Assembly: GCA_958448685.1 (NCBI GenBank)
Contig: CAUDEV010000008.1
Coordinates: forward strand, 1 to 25,972
Reading direction: 5' to 3'
DNA length: 25,972 nt
DNA from: an uncultured Alphaproteobacteria bacterium
GTDB taxonomy: Bacteria > Pseudomonadota > Alphaproteobacteria > RUG11792
Below, piece by piece: positions 14,579 to 23,222 of this stretch. The notes below the pieces were generated by a model that saw only the letters and a list, made by a program, of their open reading frames with translations, searched no databases and was not told the origin of the DNA. The number at the start of each line of letters is the position of its first letter. Position 1 is the stretch's first letter. A program made the translations under genes and the position numbers.

Positions 14579-15744
14579 TTTTCTAAAGCAATCAATCCCG
14601 GAAGTTTATACCCTGCAACAAATTCGAGGAAAGCACCACCAGCGGTTGAAACAAATGTCATATCTTTTTTATAATCTCCAATTGAGGCTATTGTTTCTCC
14701 GCCTCCTATCACAGAAATTAAGTTTCCTGATTTTGTAAATTCAACAATAACTGGTGTAATCATTTTGGAGGAGTTATCAAAATTCGCAAATTCAAATGCT
14801 CCAATTGCTCCGTTCCATAATAATGTTTTCGTTTTCCTCAATATTTCTATAATTTTTGAAGTTGAACTACTCCCTATATCAAAACATGAATAACCATCCG
14901 GGATATCTTCTATCACATAATTATTTCCGGATTCATTAATATCCTTTGATGCAAGAAAATCAACAGGAAGTATGATTTCTGCAGCTGAATTTTTTAATAT
15001 ATCAAGAGCTGTTTCAAATTGATCCTTTTCAATCAAAGAAGATTTCATATCAAAACCTTTTGCAGCTAAGAATGTGCTAGCCATAGCCCCAGTTATGATT
15101 AAACAATCCGCCGTTTTGGAAATTTGCTTTAATACATCTATTTTTGAAGATACTTTCGAACCGCCTATAATAGCCGTAAATGGACGAGATATATTTTGTG
15201 TTACATTAGAAATACCTTCAATTTCTCTTTCTAAAGATTTTCCAGCAAATGATGGAATATGTTTTGTTATTGCCTCAACTGAAGAATGTGCCCTATGAGA
15301 AACTGAAAATGCATCATTTATATAAACATCTCCAAACTTCGCAAGTCTTTTTGCTAATTCGTCATTATTCTTTGTTTCTCCTTCATAAAATCTTAAGTTT
15401 TCTAACAAGGTTAATTTCGATTTTATAGAAGAAGGATCGATATCAAATATTGAAGATTTTTCAAAATATACATCCTTTCCTAAAACTTTTGAAACTTTAT
15501 CCACTATATTTTGAAGTGAAAATTTTGGATTTGAAATATCTTCAAGTTTTGGTCGTTTATAATGAGAAATTAAGACAACATCCAAACCTAAATCTAACAC
15601 ACTTAGAACCGTATCTTTTACGGCATATACCCTTGACAAATCCTCGACATCAGAAGGTAAGTTCAGGTCAACTCTTATAATACAACGCTTTATAGAATCA
15701 TTGCTCTTTATAAAATTTTCAAAATCTCTAAAATTTTTTATCAT
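14575..15744 (-). CDS. pgk: Phosphoglycerate kinase
   Basis: Glycolytic enzyme transferring phosphate from 1,3-bisphosphoglycerate to ADP. Motifs: CIIRVDLNLPS (family RVDFNVP), SHYKRP (family SHLGRP), LLENLRFYEGE, YINDAFSVSHRAHSS, AIIGGSKVSSKIDVL, LLWNGAIGAFE, GGGETIASI and STAGGAFLEFVAG. I chose ATG 15744, preceded by GAGGGAAAT and overlapping the pepP stop by 4 bases; the TTG at 15771 would add nine residues inside pepP. Length is then 389, the family norm. It sits between pepP and murG in a chain of coupled genes; Pgk in many bacteria is found with gap and fba, which are not here. Confidence 0.96.
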   Translation of the reverse strand: MIKNFRDFENFIKSNDSIKRCIIRVDLNLPSDVEDLSRVYAVKDTVLSVLDLGLDVVLISHYKRPKLEDISNPKFSLQNIVDKVSKVLGKDVYFEKSSIFDIDPSSIKSKLTLLENLRFYEGETKNNDELAKRLAKFGDVYINDAFSVSHRAHSSVEAITKHIPSFAGKSLEREIEGISNVTQNISRPFTAIIGGSKVSSKIDVLKQISKTADCLIITGAMASTFLAAKGFDMKSSLIEKDQFETALDILKNSAAEIILPVDFLASKDINESGNNYVIEDIPDGYSCFDIGSSSTSKIIEILRKTKTLLWNGAIGAFEFANFDNSSKMITPVIVEFTKSGNLISVIGGGETIASIGDYKKDMTFVSTAGGAFLEFVAGYKLPGLIALEK

Positions 15745-17453
15745 ATTTCCCTCGTATTTTCTTTGAGCCAACTTAAGGTTAATTCATCATGTTTTAAATC
15801 ATCTGCAAATGTCTCATAAACTTTCTTATGATAACGATTTAACCATTCTAATTCAAAGTTACTAAACATATCTTTTATAATCAATTTTCTACAAAATGGG
15901 ATATAATTTAATGTTTCAAATTCAACAAATCCCTGTTTTATTGAATCCTTTGTCAAAAGCATGTTTTCTAAACGTATTCCAAAATCTTCACGATAGATTC
16001 CAGGCTCCACTGTCAAAACCATATCTTTCATAATTTCTTCCAGAGATATTGGCGAAATACGTGGATGTTCATGAACGTTCCCAAAGCTACCTATTCCATG
16101 CCCTGTTCCAAAATGATAATCATATCCTTTGTTCCATATGAAAAATCTCGCTATAGAATCGAGATAGCAGGCCTTTGAAGCATTTGGGAAACGCATAGAT
16201 GAAAAGATAATAACAGAACGCAATACTGCAGAATAAATTACTCTCAACTCTTCATCTGGATTTTCTCCTCTATATATCGTTCTTGTCATATCTGTTGTTG
16301 AATTGGAAAAATGAGCTCCAGCATCAAGTAAAAATAATCCATTCGTATTAACTTCAGCGTTTCCACAAACTTTTGGATTATAATGGACGATTGACGTATT
16401 TTTTCCAAATGCAGAAATAGAATTAAAACTAAGTGAAACAAAATTATCATATCTTTTTAGATCATTTTCAAAGAATTCAGCTATTTCGATTTCCGTCGTC
16501 GCTTTCGCGTTTTCAACAAAAGCTAAGGTCTTTATGAATGATAAAGAAGCTTTCTTTGAAGCAATTTTTAAATTTTCTATCTCCGTTTTATTTTTCCTGG
16601 ATTCAAATAGACCATAATTTACAGAAGAGGATTTTATTTCAAATCCGTTATCTTCAAATGCTTTCACAAAATAAAAAGCTGTTCTTGAAAAATCAAAATT
16701 AACAATCGATTTCTCTTTTGAACTAATAACTTTCTCAAAATCTTTAATATTAAAATATTGAAAATCTTCTGAAATATCCAACAATTCCAGATCAGAGAAA
16801 ATAACAGGTTTTTGGTTTTTTTCAATAAATGCAACACAATTTGGCAAAACACATTTATCTTCAGTTGGAGCAATACGTATACCAAAAATCCATCCTATTG
16901 CAGCAGAATCTGTTAATAATAATGATTCTCCTTCTTCCAAAGTTTCTTGTATTTTATTAATTCGAGACTCTCTTGTTTCTCCCATACATTCAAGTCCGAC
17001 CAAATATATTTTTTCATTAGATATTTCAAAAGATTTTAGAGGATAATTGTCTATTATTTTTAATTTTAAGTTTTTTGATTTCGCAATTTTTAAAACTTTT
17101 AAATAGGATTTATAAGTTATTGAAAATGGAGCAATAGCAAGAGTATCTCCAGATTTCAAGGTTTCCTCAATCATTTTCACTGTATCAAATTCAGGAAACT
17201 CTTTAATCGTCCAAATTTCATTGCTCGTTTGTTCAGATGCTTGTTTTGTATAACGTCCATCAACGGATAACAATGCTCTATTTTTGGACACAACAGCTCT
17301 TCCATTCGAACCAGAAAATCCAGAGATATACCTGACTCCTGACAATTCTGATTTAAAATTTCCAAAGAAGTTATTCATAGCAACTAATATTGCATCAGCT
17401 TTTATGCTATCTAAAAATTTTCTTAGTTCTTTCAAATTCGATTCAAAATTCAT
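15741..17453 (-). CDS. pepP: Xaa-Pro aminopeptidase (M24B family, long form)
   Basis: Cytoplasmic metallopeptidase releasing the N-terminal residue before proline. The C-terminal pita-bread domain has the metal ligands: two Asp in FLLDAGAHFSNSTTDMTRT, His in GTGHGIGSFGNVHEHPR, Glu in LTVEPGIY and Glu in GIRLENMLL. The 570-residue length and N-terminal domains (VRYISGFSGSNGRAVV, LLSVDGRYTKQA) match the three-domain eukaryote-like form common in alphaproteobacteria, longer than E. coli PepP (441). It overlaps kdsA upstream and pgk downstream by 4 bases each. The symbol follows general use for the family. Confidence 0.93.
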   Translation of the reverse strand: MNFESNLKELRKFLDSIKADAILVAMNNFFGNFKSELSGVRYISGFSGSNGRAVVSKNRALLSVDGRYTKQASEQTSNEIWTIKEFPEFDTVKMIEETLKSGDTLAIAPFSITYKSYLKVLKIAKSKNLKLKIIDNYPLKSFEISNEKIYLVGLECMGETRESRINKIQETLEEGESLLLTDSAAIGWIFGIRIAPTEDKCVLPNCVAFIEKNQKPVIFSDLELLDISEDFQYFNIKDFEKVISSKEKSIVNFDFSRTAFYFVKAFEDNGFEIKSSSVNYGLFESRKNKTEIENLKIASKKASLSFIKTLAFVENAKATTEIEIAEFFENDLKRYDNFVSLSFNSISAFGKNTSIVHYNPKVCGNAEVNTNGLFLLDAGAHFSNSTTDMTRTIYRGENPDEELRVIYSAVLRSVIIFSSMRFPNASKACYLDSIARFFIWNKGYDYHFGTGHGIGSFGNVHEHPRISPISLEEIMKDMVLTVEPGIYREDFGIRLENMLLTKDSIKQGFVEFETLNYIPFCRKLIIKDMFSNFELEWLNRYHKKVYETFADDLKHDELTLSWLKENTREI

Positions 17454-18286
17454 AATATTTCCCTTCTATACATTTTTGAAACTTTATCCAAATCTAAGAG
17501 TTCTTTTAAAATTTGTTCTAAATCTTTTAAATATATCATATTAGGTCCATCACAAGGAGCCTTATCAGGATTTTCATGAACTTCCATGAAAATGCCTGCA
17601 ATTCTAACAGCTATTGCGGCTCTTGCTAATATTGGGGCAAATCTGCGATCTCCTCCTGATGAGTCTCCATTTGCTGAAGGAAATTGAACAGAGTGAGTCG
17701 CATCAAATATCACAGGATATCCTGTTTGTTTCATAATTGCCAATCCTCTGAAATCTGACACCAAGTTATTATAGCCAAAACATGTTCCTCTGTCACAGAC
17801 CATTATATTTTTTGCTCCGAAATATTCCAATTTTTTTACAACGTTCTTCATGTCATTTGGAGAAATAAACTGCCCTTTTTTCACATGTATTGCTTTTCCT
17901 GTCTTTGCTGCGGCTTCAAGCATATCCGTTTGTCTACATAAAAAAGCTGGTATTTGAAGAACATCAGCAACTTTAGCTACTATCTCACACTGCTGAGGCA
18001 AATGAACATCTGTCAAAATTGGTACGTTAAATTCATCCTTGACTTTTTGAAGTATTTCTAGTCCCTCGTCAATGCCAACTCCTCGTTTTCCTGAAATACT
18101 GCTTCTATTTGCTTTATCAAATGATGATTTGTAAATGAAATTGATTTCTAATTTATCGCAAATTTGTTTTATTTTTTCGCATACATAAAAAGCATGATCC
18201 AAAGATTCAATTGCACATGGTCCTCCTATGAATGAGAACTTTAAATCATTTGAGATTTCCAAATTGTTAACAAAGCAAGATTTCAC
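17450..18286 (-). CDS. kdsA: 3-deoxy-D-manno-octulosonate 8-phosphate synthase
   Basis: Condenses phosphoenolpyruvate with arabinose 5-phosphate, the first dedicated step of Kdo synthesis for LPS. Motifs: FIGGPCAIESLDHA, YKSSFDKANRSSISGKRGVG, ILTDVHLPQQC, QIPAFLCRQTDML, HVKKGQFISPNDM, DRGTCFGYNNLVSDFRG, FDATHSVQFP and EVHENPDKAPCDGPNM. I take GTG 18286 as start, giving about 279 residues, the family length, with GAG about 7 bases ahead. A GTG at 18328 is also in frame, but it overlaps the -10 box of a near-consensus promoter and so would not be in the transcript. It heads the coupled chain kdsA-pepP-pgk-murG. The Cys in GGPC and HENPD region leave open whether it is a metal-dependent form. 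Confidence 0.93.
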   Translation of the reverse strand: MKSCFVNNLEISNDLKFSFIGGPCAIESLDHAFYVCEKIKQICDKLEINFIYKSSFDKANRSSISGKRGVGIDEGLEILQKVKDEFNVPILTDVHLPQQCEIVAKVADVLQIPAFLCRQTDMLEAAAKTGKAIHVKKGQFISPNDMKNVVKKLEYFGAKNIMVCDRGTCFGYNNLVSDFRGLAIMKQTGYPVIFDATHSVQFPSANGDSSGGDRRFAPILARAAIAVRIAGIFMEVHENPDKAPCDGPNMIYLKDLEQILKELLDLDKVSKMYRREIL

Positions 18287-18316
18287 AGATTTTCTCGGAA
18301 AAAGAACTTTATAGAA

Positions 18317-18345
18317 ATTATACTGCACTTATCCCGATTCGTCAA
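18317..18345 (-). promoter_or_regulatory. Near-consensus sigma70 promoter for the kdsA chain
   Basis: On the minus strand TTGACG (18345-18340) and TATAAT (18322-18317) have the ideal 17-base spacing. Transcription should start near 18310, giving a leader of about 24 bases before GTG 18286. The -35 lies in one of two direct copies of GTCAATTGA (18341-18349 and 18369-18377), which could be a regulator site. Confidence 0.7.
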
Positions 18346-18398
18346 TTGACACGGTTTTTGTTTTCCTTGTCAATTGATAACGCTCCACTTGGTTTGGC

Positions 18399-18851
18399 TT
18401 AAAATTTTAATAAGTCGTCGTCATCATATTTCTTATCTGAAGTATCAGAATGGTTAGAACTTGAAGAACTTACAGAAGATGTAGTATCCGGATTTCTTGG
18501 TTTTAGCGATTTAGAAAATGTGAATCTTCCTGATTGAACTGAAGTTGTCGAAAGTGTATTAAAATCAAAATTAGGTTTAGATCCTGAATGTCTTACCTCC
18601 TTCTGAGGCATAGTCGGTACAAAAGTTGGGTACTTACTTTCCATGTCACCTAATTTTTGAACCATAATTTGTAATTGTTGCTCAAGTATAGATACTTTAT
18701 CAGTCAATTCTGCTATTTTTCTATTTTGTTCCGTCAATACATCACGAAAGCTTAAGGCAGCATTTCGCGTTAATTGATCAAGACTATTTTCTGTCGCAAA
18801 TGCTCCAGAAATCAAAGCCGGTGTTAATAAAACTAATTTGAAAATCTTCAT
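18399..18851 (-). CDS. Small secreted coiled-coil protein, Ser-rich, unknown family
   Basis: Start ATG 18851 has GGAAGGAAAT just upstream. Residues 1-19 (MKIFKLVLLTPALISGAFA) are a signal peptide. Residues ~35-75 form a likely coiled coil (LTEQNRKIAELTDKVSIL then EQQLQIMVQKLGDMES) and the rest is low-complexity, with SSVSSSSSNHSDTSDKK and an acidic end, DDDDLLKF. The layout resembles small periplasmic or surface adaptor proteins, but no family is recognised. It follows potB by 81 bases, with its own candidate promoter, in the place where a second transporter permease gene would be expected. No terminator is obvious between it and the kdsA promoter. Confidence 0.7.
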   Translation of the reverse strand: MKIFKLVLLTPALISGAFATENSLDQLTRNAALSFRDVLTEQNRKIAELTDKVSILEQQLQIMVQKLGDMESKYPTFVPTMPQKEVRHSGSKPNFDFNTLSTTSVQSGRFTFSKSLKPRNPDTTSSVSSSSSNHSDTSDKKYDDDDLLKF

Positions 18852-18897
18852 ATTTCCTTCCCCAAATAATTAAGTATTAAAAATCCCCTTTAGTTAT

Positions 18898-18927
18898 ATT
18901 TTAACACATATTAAGACTTATTAGCAA
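18898..18927 (-). promoter_or_regulatory. Candidate promoter for the secreted coiled-coil gene
   Basis: On the minus strand TTGCTA (18927-18922) and TAAAAT (18903-18898) are separated by 18 bases, about 46 bases upstream of ATG 18851. Consensus-based only. Confidence 0.35.
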
Positions 18928-18932
18928 ACTTT

Positions 18933-19883
18933 TTAAATCTTTGCTTTCTTTTGAAGGAAAAAAATAGGCAGGATAATAAAAAACATCATAATAACAGAAA
19001 AAGCGCAAGCCATAGGCCAATCTAAATTTGTGAAAAACTCGGTCCATAAAACTCGACCAAATGTTATAACGTTGGATCCACCTAATAATTCCGGAATAAT
19101 AAACTCTCCAATAGTTGTCGCAAAAACAAGAATAGCTCCTGAAAAAATACCAGAATAAGTGAGACGAAAAGTAATAAACCAAAAAGCCTTTGTCCTAGAA
19201 CATCCAAGATCGAATGCTGATTCAATATATGATCGATCAACTTTTTCCAAAATTGAATAAACTGGAAATATCATAAAAGGCAAATAACAGAAAACAAGGC
19301 CTAAACACACTATATAATAATTTCCAATGAATTGTATTGGAGCATTTATAATTCCCCATTTCATAAGAGTCGTATTTACTATTCCATTGGTACTTAATAA
19401 ATTCATCCATCCATACACCCGAATAAGAAACGATGTCCAAAAAGGAAGAGAAACAAGAAGAAGCAATAAAGATTTTGTTTTTCTTTCTGCACTATGAATA
19501 CCATACGCCATAGGATAACCCAATAAAAGACATATGATTGTCGTAATAAAAGATAATATTATAGAATTTTTAAACGCCAGGAGATAATAATGATTTTCCC
19601 AAAAACTTATATAATTCTTAAAATTTATTTTTATTTCGATTAAATATGATCCTATGCAATTAAAAAATTTCGCAAATGGAGGCATTGCAAATTGCATTTC
19701 AGAAAAACTAATTTTCAGAATGATAATCATTGGAATCAAGAAAAATAAAACCATCCAGAGTATTGGCAAGAAAGCTGTCAGAAATCTTCCTTTACTATCA
19801 CTATATTTATGCGGATCTTGAGGAACTACACGTTGTTTTTTTAATCCAAAAAGAACTCCAGATTGTAATATTTTTATTTTCAT
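18933..19883 (-). CDS. potB: Polyamine-type ABC transporter permease (PotB/PotH family)
   Basis: Inner-membrane permease of a spermidine/putrescine-type importer. About six membrane helices are visible, starting with FLPILWMVLFFLIPMIIIL near residue 37 and ending with FSVIMMFFIILPIFFL. The family traits WTSFLIRVYGWMNLL, the EAA coupling loop SYIESAFDLGCSRTKAFWFI and FIIPELLGG are present. It is 316 residues long, with a ~30-residue cytoplasmic N-terminus. Its start overlaps potA by 4 bases, so the two are translated together. The second permease (potC) and the periplasmic binding protein (potD) that normally follow are not in this window. Substrate specificity is inferred from family only. 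Confidence 0.88.
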   Translation of the reverse strand: MKIKILQSGVLFGLKKQRVVPQDPHKYSDSKGRFLTAFLPILWMVLFFLIPMIIILKISFSEMQFAMPPFAKFFNCIGSYLIEIKINFKNYISFWENHYYLLAFKNSIILSFITTIICLLLGYPMAYGIHSAERKTKSLLLLLVSLPFWTSFLIRVYGWMNLLSTNGIVNTTLMKWGIINAPIQFIGNYYIVCLGLVFCYLPFMIFPVYSILEKVDRSYIESAFDLGCSRTKAFWFITFRLTYSGIFSGAILVFATTIGEFIIPELLGGSNVITFGRVLWTEFFTNLDWPMACAFSVIMMFFIILPIFFLQKKAKI

Positions 19884-21031
19884 GACGTCAACACCAAACT
19901 ATTTTCTGATCTCCAAAATAGAAAAACTTCATCCTCCCATTGAAAATCTCTTTCAGATATACGCAATAAATTAGGTAATGTTGCCATAACAATTTTCCCT
20001 GATTCTAATTGAATATAATAAATAGATATATCACCTAAATAAGCGATTTCTTTTATAATTCCTCGCGTCCAATTCCTTGGATAAGATGGTCTTATTGAAG
20101 AAATCATCAGTTTTTCAGGTCTTATGGCAAATGTTATATTTGATCCTTTCGGAATAACCCCTGTGTGAGCAGCATAACACAAACAATCCATTGCTGGTGT
20201 TTCTATCAAAACATGGTCTAAATCTTGTTCAACAACAACTCCTTCAAATAAATTAATGCTTCCAACAAATTCAGCAACATATCTTGAATTAGGAAATTCA
20301 TAAATATCATGAGGCACACCAACTTGACGTATTTTTCCATCATGCATAATTGCTATACGAGTCGACATTGTCATTGCTTCTTCTTGATCATGAGTAACTA
20401 AAATAAATGTAACCCCAATTTTCTCCTGAATATTTACTAATTCAAATTGAGTTTGTTCTCGAAGTTTTTTGTCAAGAGCGGCCATAGGTTCATCAAGAAG
20501 AAGCAATTTAGGCCTTTTTACCAAACTTCTAGCTAAGGCTACCCTTTGTTTTTGGCCACCTGACAATTGATCAGGCTTTCTATCTTCATATCCTGAAAGC
20601 TGTAGTAAACTTAAAGCTTCCTTCATACGATCATTGATGGCTGTTTTTCCAAGACCTTCTTGTTTTAAACCAAAAATTATATTCTCCGCAACTGTCATAT
20701 GAGGAAACAATGCATAAGATTGAAAAACCATATTGACAGGACGTTTATATGGTGGCCAATTTGTCACATCTATCCCATCAATCAGTATTCGGCCAGATGT
20801 TGGTTTTTCGAAACCAGCTAATATCCTAAGAAGCGTCGTTTTTCCACATCCTGACTTTCCCAAGATAGAGAATAATTCACCTTTATAAATAGAAAGAGAA
20901 ATATTTTTTAAAGGAGTAATATCGTTATAAACTTTTGTTACTTCTTCTATTTGGATATAAGGATCCATATTTAAATCTTCCCAAGGCTCACTAGTATTTC
21001 TTTTTAATATCGGCTGCGTTGGAAAAATCAT
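19880..21031 (-). CDS. potA: Polyamine-type ABC transporter ATP-binding protein
   Basis: ATPase subunit of the importer with PotB. Walker A GKSGCGKTT, Q-loop VFQSYALFPHMTV, signature LSGGQKQRVALARSL, Walker B LLLLDEPMAALD and switch LVTHDQEEAMTMS are all intact. The C-terminal ~130 residues form the TOBE-type regulatory part (NLFEGVV, FAIRPEKLMIS). The length of 383 residues fits PotA/PotG. The start is ATG 21031; the conserved ABC domain begins near residue 24, so an internal ATG (residue 22) is also possible. It is preceded by a good promoter at 21061-21090 and overlaps potB. Confidence 0.92.
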   Translation of the reverse strand: MIFPTQPILKRNTSEPWEDLNMDPYIQIEEVTKVYNDITPLKNISLSIYKGELFSILGKSGCGKTTLLRILAGFEKPTSGRILIDGIDVTNWPPYKRPVNMVFQSYALFPHMTVAENIIFGLKQEGLGKTAINDRMKEALSLLQLSGYEDRKPDQLSGGQKQRVALARSLVKRPKLLLLDEPMAALDKKLREQTQFELVNIQEKIGVTFILVTHDQEEAMTMSTRIAIMHDGKIRQVGVPHDIYEFPNSRYVAEFVGSINLFEGVVVEQDLDHVLIETPAMDCLCYAAHTGVIPKGSNITFAIRPEKLMISSIRPSYPRNWTRGIIKEIAYLGDISIYYIQLESGKIVMATLPNLLRISERDFQWEDEVFLFWRSENSLVLTS

Positions 21032-21060
21032 ATAAAGCTCAATAGAAATTATATGAACAT

Positions 21061-21090
21061 ATTATAGCCTATATGGCAAAAATAAAACAA
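21061..21090 (-). promoter_or_regulatory. Candidate promoter for potA-potB
   Basis: On the minus strand TTGTTT (21090-21085) and a perfect TATAAT (21066-21061) are 18 bases apart, 29 bases before the potA start, in the 90-base gap after dusB. Confidence 0.45.
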
Positions 21091-21121
21091 CAATAGTTTC
21101 CAAAAGAGATCAACAAATATA

Positions 21122-22099
21122 CTAATTTTCAAATATTTCATCTGCCATATCAAAGACTTCCCTAATAGTATTTAAAAAATTAATTTTCTGTCTTATTTTT
21201 GAAGCGTTTTTACCTCCATGGCAATAATACATCATAATACGACGTGACATTTTTATTGCTGTTGATGTTTCATAAAATTCAAACATATAATTCAGGTGTT
21301 TTATCAAAATATTTTTCTTTTCAATATCAGATATAATCGCATGTTGAATATTTCCAGTTTTCATAAAATTATCTATATCTTTCAATATCCAAGGACGTCC
21401 TAGAGCACCTCGGCCTATCATAACTCCATCTGCCTGGCTTTCTTGAAGAGCTATATTGACGGAGTTTATGTCAATAATGTCTCCATTTACGATCACGGGA
21501 ATATTCACTGCATTTTTTACTTTTCCTACTTCTGTCCAATTGGCTTTTCCTGAATAAAGTTGTGATCTAGTCCTTCCATGAACTGAAATCATTTGTATTC
21601 CTTCTTGTTCTGCAATTTTAGCAATTTCTATTGCATTTTTATGTTCCATATCCCATCCAAGACGTATTTTCAAAGTAACCGGAATAGGAACGGATTGTAC
21701 GACGGATTGGATTATATCTGCCGCTAACTTTTCATTTTTCATCAATGCAGAACCAGCCTCAGATTTAACTATTTTTTTGACTGGACATCCCATATTTATA
21801 TCAAGAAATTTAGCTCCGAGATCATAGCTTAATTTAGCTGCCTGAGCCATAACTTTCGGATCCCCACCAACAAGCTGAACAGAAGTCAATTCATCATCTG
21901 CGTTGTCCATCATTTTATGCGTTCGTTTAACGTTTCTAATAACAGCTTGACTTGCGACCATTTCACTATACATTAAGAAATTTCCAATCTCTCGAACTAT
22001 TTTACGAAAAGGAAGATCTGTCACTCCTGCCATTGGAGCCAATATCACTCTGCTTTTGAGTTTTGTATTTCCAAGAATTAAGTCTTTCATAATTCCCAT
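21122..22099 (-). CDS. dusB: tRNA-dihydrouridine synthase, DusB type
   Basis: FMN enzyme that reduces uridines in the tRNA D-loop. The TIM-barrel motifs are ILAPMAGVTDLPFR (FMN site), SVQLVGGDP, DINMGCPVKKI with catalytic Cys105, TLKIRLGWD, SVHGRTRSQLYSGKANW, VNGDI and MIGRGALGRPW (phosphate site), followed by the C-terminal helical domain with MSRRIMMYY. The length of 325 residues matches DusB. ATG 22099 directly follows the ftsW stop; ATG at residue 4 is an alternative. In many alphaproteobacteria dusB precedes ntrB; here it is joined to ftsW instead. Confidence 0.93.
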   Translation of the reverse strand: MGIMKDLILGNTKLKSRVILAPMAGVTDLPFRKIVREIGNFLMYSEMVASQAVIRNVKRTHKMMDNADDELTSVQLVGGDPKVMAQAAKLSYDLGAKFLDINMGCPVKKIVKSEAGSALMKNEKLAADIIQSVVQSVPIPVTLKIRLGWDMEHKNAIEIAKIAEQEGIQMISVHGRTRSQLYSGKANWTEVGKVKNAVNIPVIVNGDIIDINSVNIALQESQADGVMIGRGALGRPWILKDIDNFMKTGNIQHAIISDIEKKNILIKHLNYMFEFYETSTAIKMSRRIMMYYCHGGKNASKIRQKINFLNTIREVFDMADEIFEN

Positions 22100-23221
22100 T
22101 TATAATGAACTGGAATTCAAAGTGCTTTTTTTCGTTATTGCTAAAACTATCCCTAAACTAATAGCAGTTGCAAGCATAGAACTTCCACCATAACTTATGA
22201 AAGGAAGAGTCATTCCTTTCGTTGGGATTAAATTAAGAGCCGTACAAATATTAATTAAGACTTGCAATGTAATCTGAAATAATATTCCAAATACTGCCGT
22301 AAAATTAAACAATCCAGAGCTTTTCATAATTTGTGATACAGATCTGATTATTAGAATTATAAACAAGGCAATTATCAACACACAAACAATAAATCCGAAT
22401 TCTTCACCAATAACAGAAAAGACAAAATCAGAATGAGAATCAGGTAATAACGTTTTTATAACACCTTCCCCTGGTCCTTTTCCCCAAAGTCCTCCGTTTT
22501 TAAAAGCTTCTATAGATTTTTGAATCTGATATAAGTCAGTATCTCCATCAACAGGCAATAAAAATTTATCTATTCTACTCGCAAAATGTGGCAATATAAA
22601 ATATAGTCCCACAAGCGATCCTATGGATAGAAGGGTGAAACCTATAATCATAAATATTGATAATCCAGATATAAAAAGTTGAGCGAACCAAGTTAATACC
22701 AATACCACACTCATTCCTACATCTGGTTGAAACAAAAGTAAAGGGACAATCAAAGCCATACAAATTGCAGATAACATAATTCCAGGAAATTGGCGATCTC
22801 TATATTGTTCTGAAATTAACCAAGCTATTAAAACGGCTAGGGTTGGTTTCAAAAATTCAGAAGGTTGAAGTGAAAATCCGAATAAACTAATCCAACGCCT
22901 TGCTCCCTTTATTTCAACGCCAAAAATTAATGTGCAAATTATCAAACCGATACAAATAAAATATCCGATTAATGCCAATCTTCTGATATGCCGTACTTGA
23001 AGAAATGATATGAACACCATTATTAAAACAGCTATCGGAACTATTAATATATGCTGCTTCACGAAATAAAAAGGAGGCAAACCTAATTTCATAGCAACAG
23101 CTGGAGTTGATGCAATGCTAACCCAAATTCCTATTGCCAATAAAGCAAGCGCTACTGAGAGGGTAACTCTGTCGATTGACATCAACCAACGCTTGAGTAA
23201 TCCAGATAATCCCAAAGCCAT
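22100..23221 (-). CDS. ftsW: Cell-division peptidoglycan glycosyltransferase FtsW (SEDS family)
   Basis: Polytopic inner-membrane enzyme that polymerises septal peptidoglycan from lipid II with a class B penicillin-binding protein. About ten hydrophobic helices are visible. Family marks are KGARRWISLFGFSLQPSEFLKP, the catalytic-Asp region LFQPDVGMSVV, the extracellular loop WGKGPGEGVIKTLLPDSHSD with FVFSVIGEEFG, and the C-terminal TKGMTLPFISYGGSSMLA. The length of 373 residues is normal. It lies one base after murD and directly before dusB. murD-ftsW order is the ancestral cell-wall cluster order, but murG is missing from its usual place after ftsW. The RodA alternative is unlikely given murD next to it. 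Confidence 0.95.
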   Translation of the reverse strand: MALGLSGLLKRWLMSIDRVTLSVALALLAIGIWVSIASTPAVAMKLGLPPFYFVKQHILIVPIAVLIMVFISFLQVRHIRRLALIGYFICIGLIICTLIFGVEIKGARRWISLFGFSLQPSEFLKPTLAVLIAWLISEQYRDRQFPGIMLSAICMALIVPLLLFQPDVGMSVVLVLTWFAQLFISGLSIFMIIGFTLLSIGSLVGLYFILPHFASRIDKFLLPVDGDTDLYQIQKSIEAFKNGGLWGKGPGEGVIKTLLPDSHSDFVFSVIGEEFGFIVCVLIIALFIILIIRSVSQIMKSSGLFNFTAVFGILFQITLQVLINICTALNLIPTKGMTLPFISYGGSSMLATAISLGIVLAITKKSTLNSSSL

Positions 23222-23222
23222 T

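Noticed and set aside
18901..19182. Separate small Tyr/Phe-rich membrane protein on the minus strand
   Set aside because: It is the alternative frame of potB, whose family motifs are clear.
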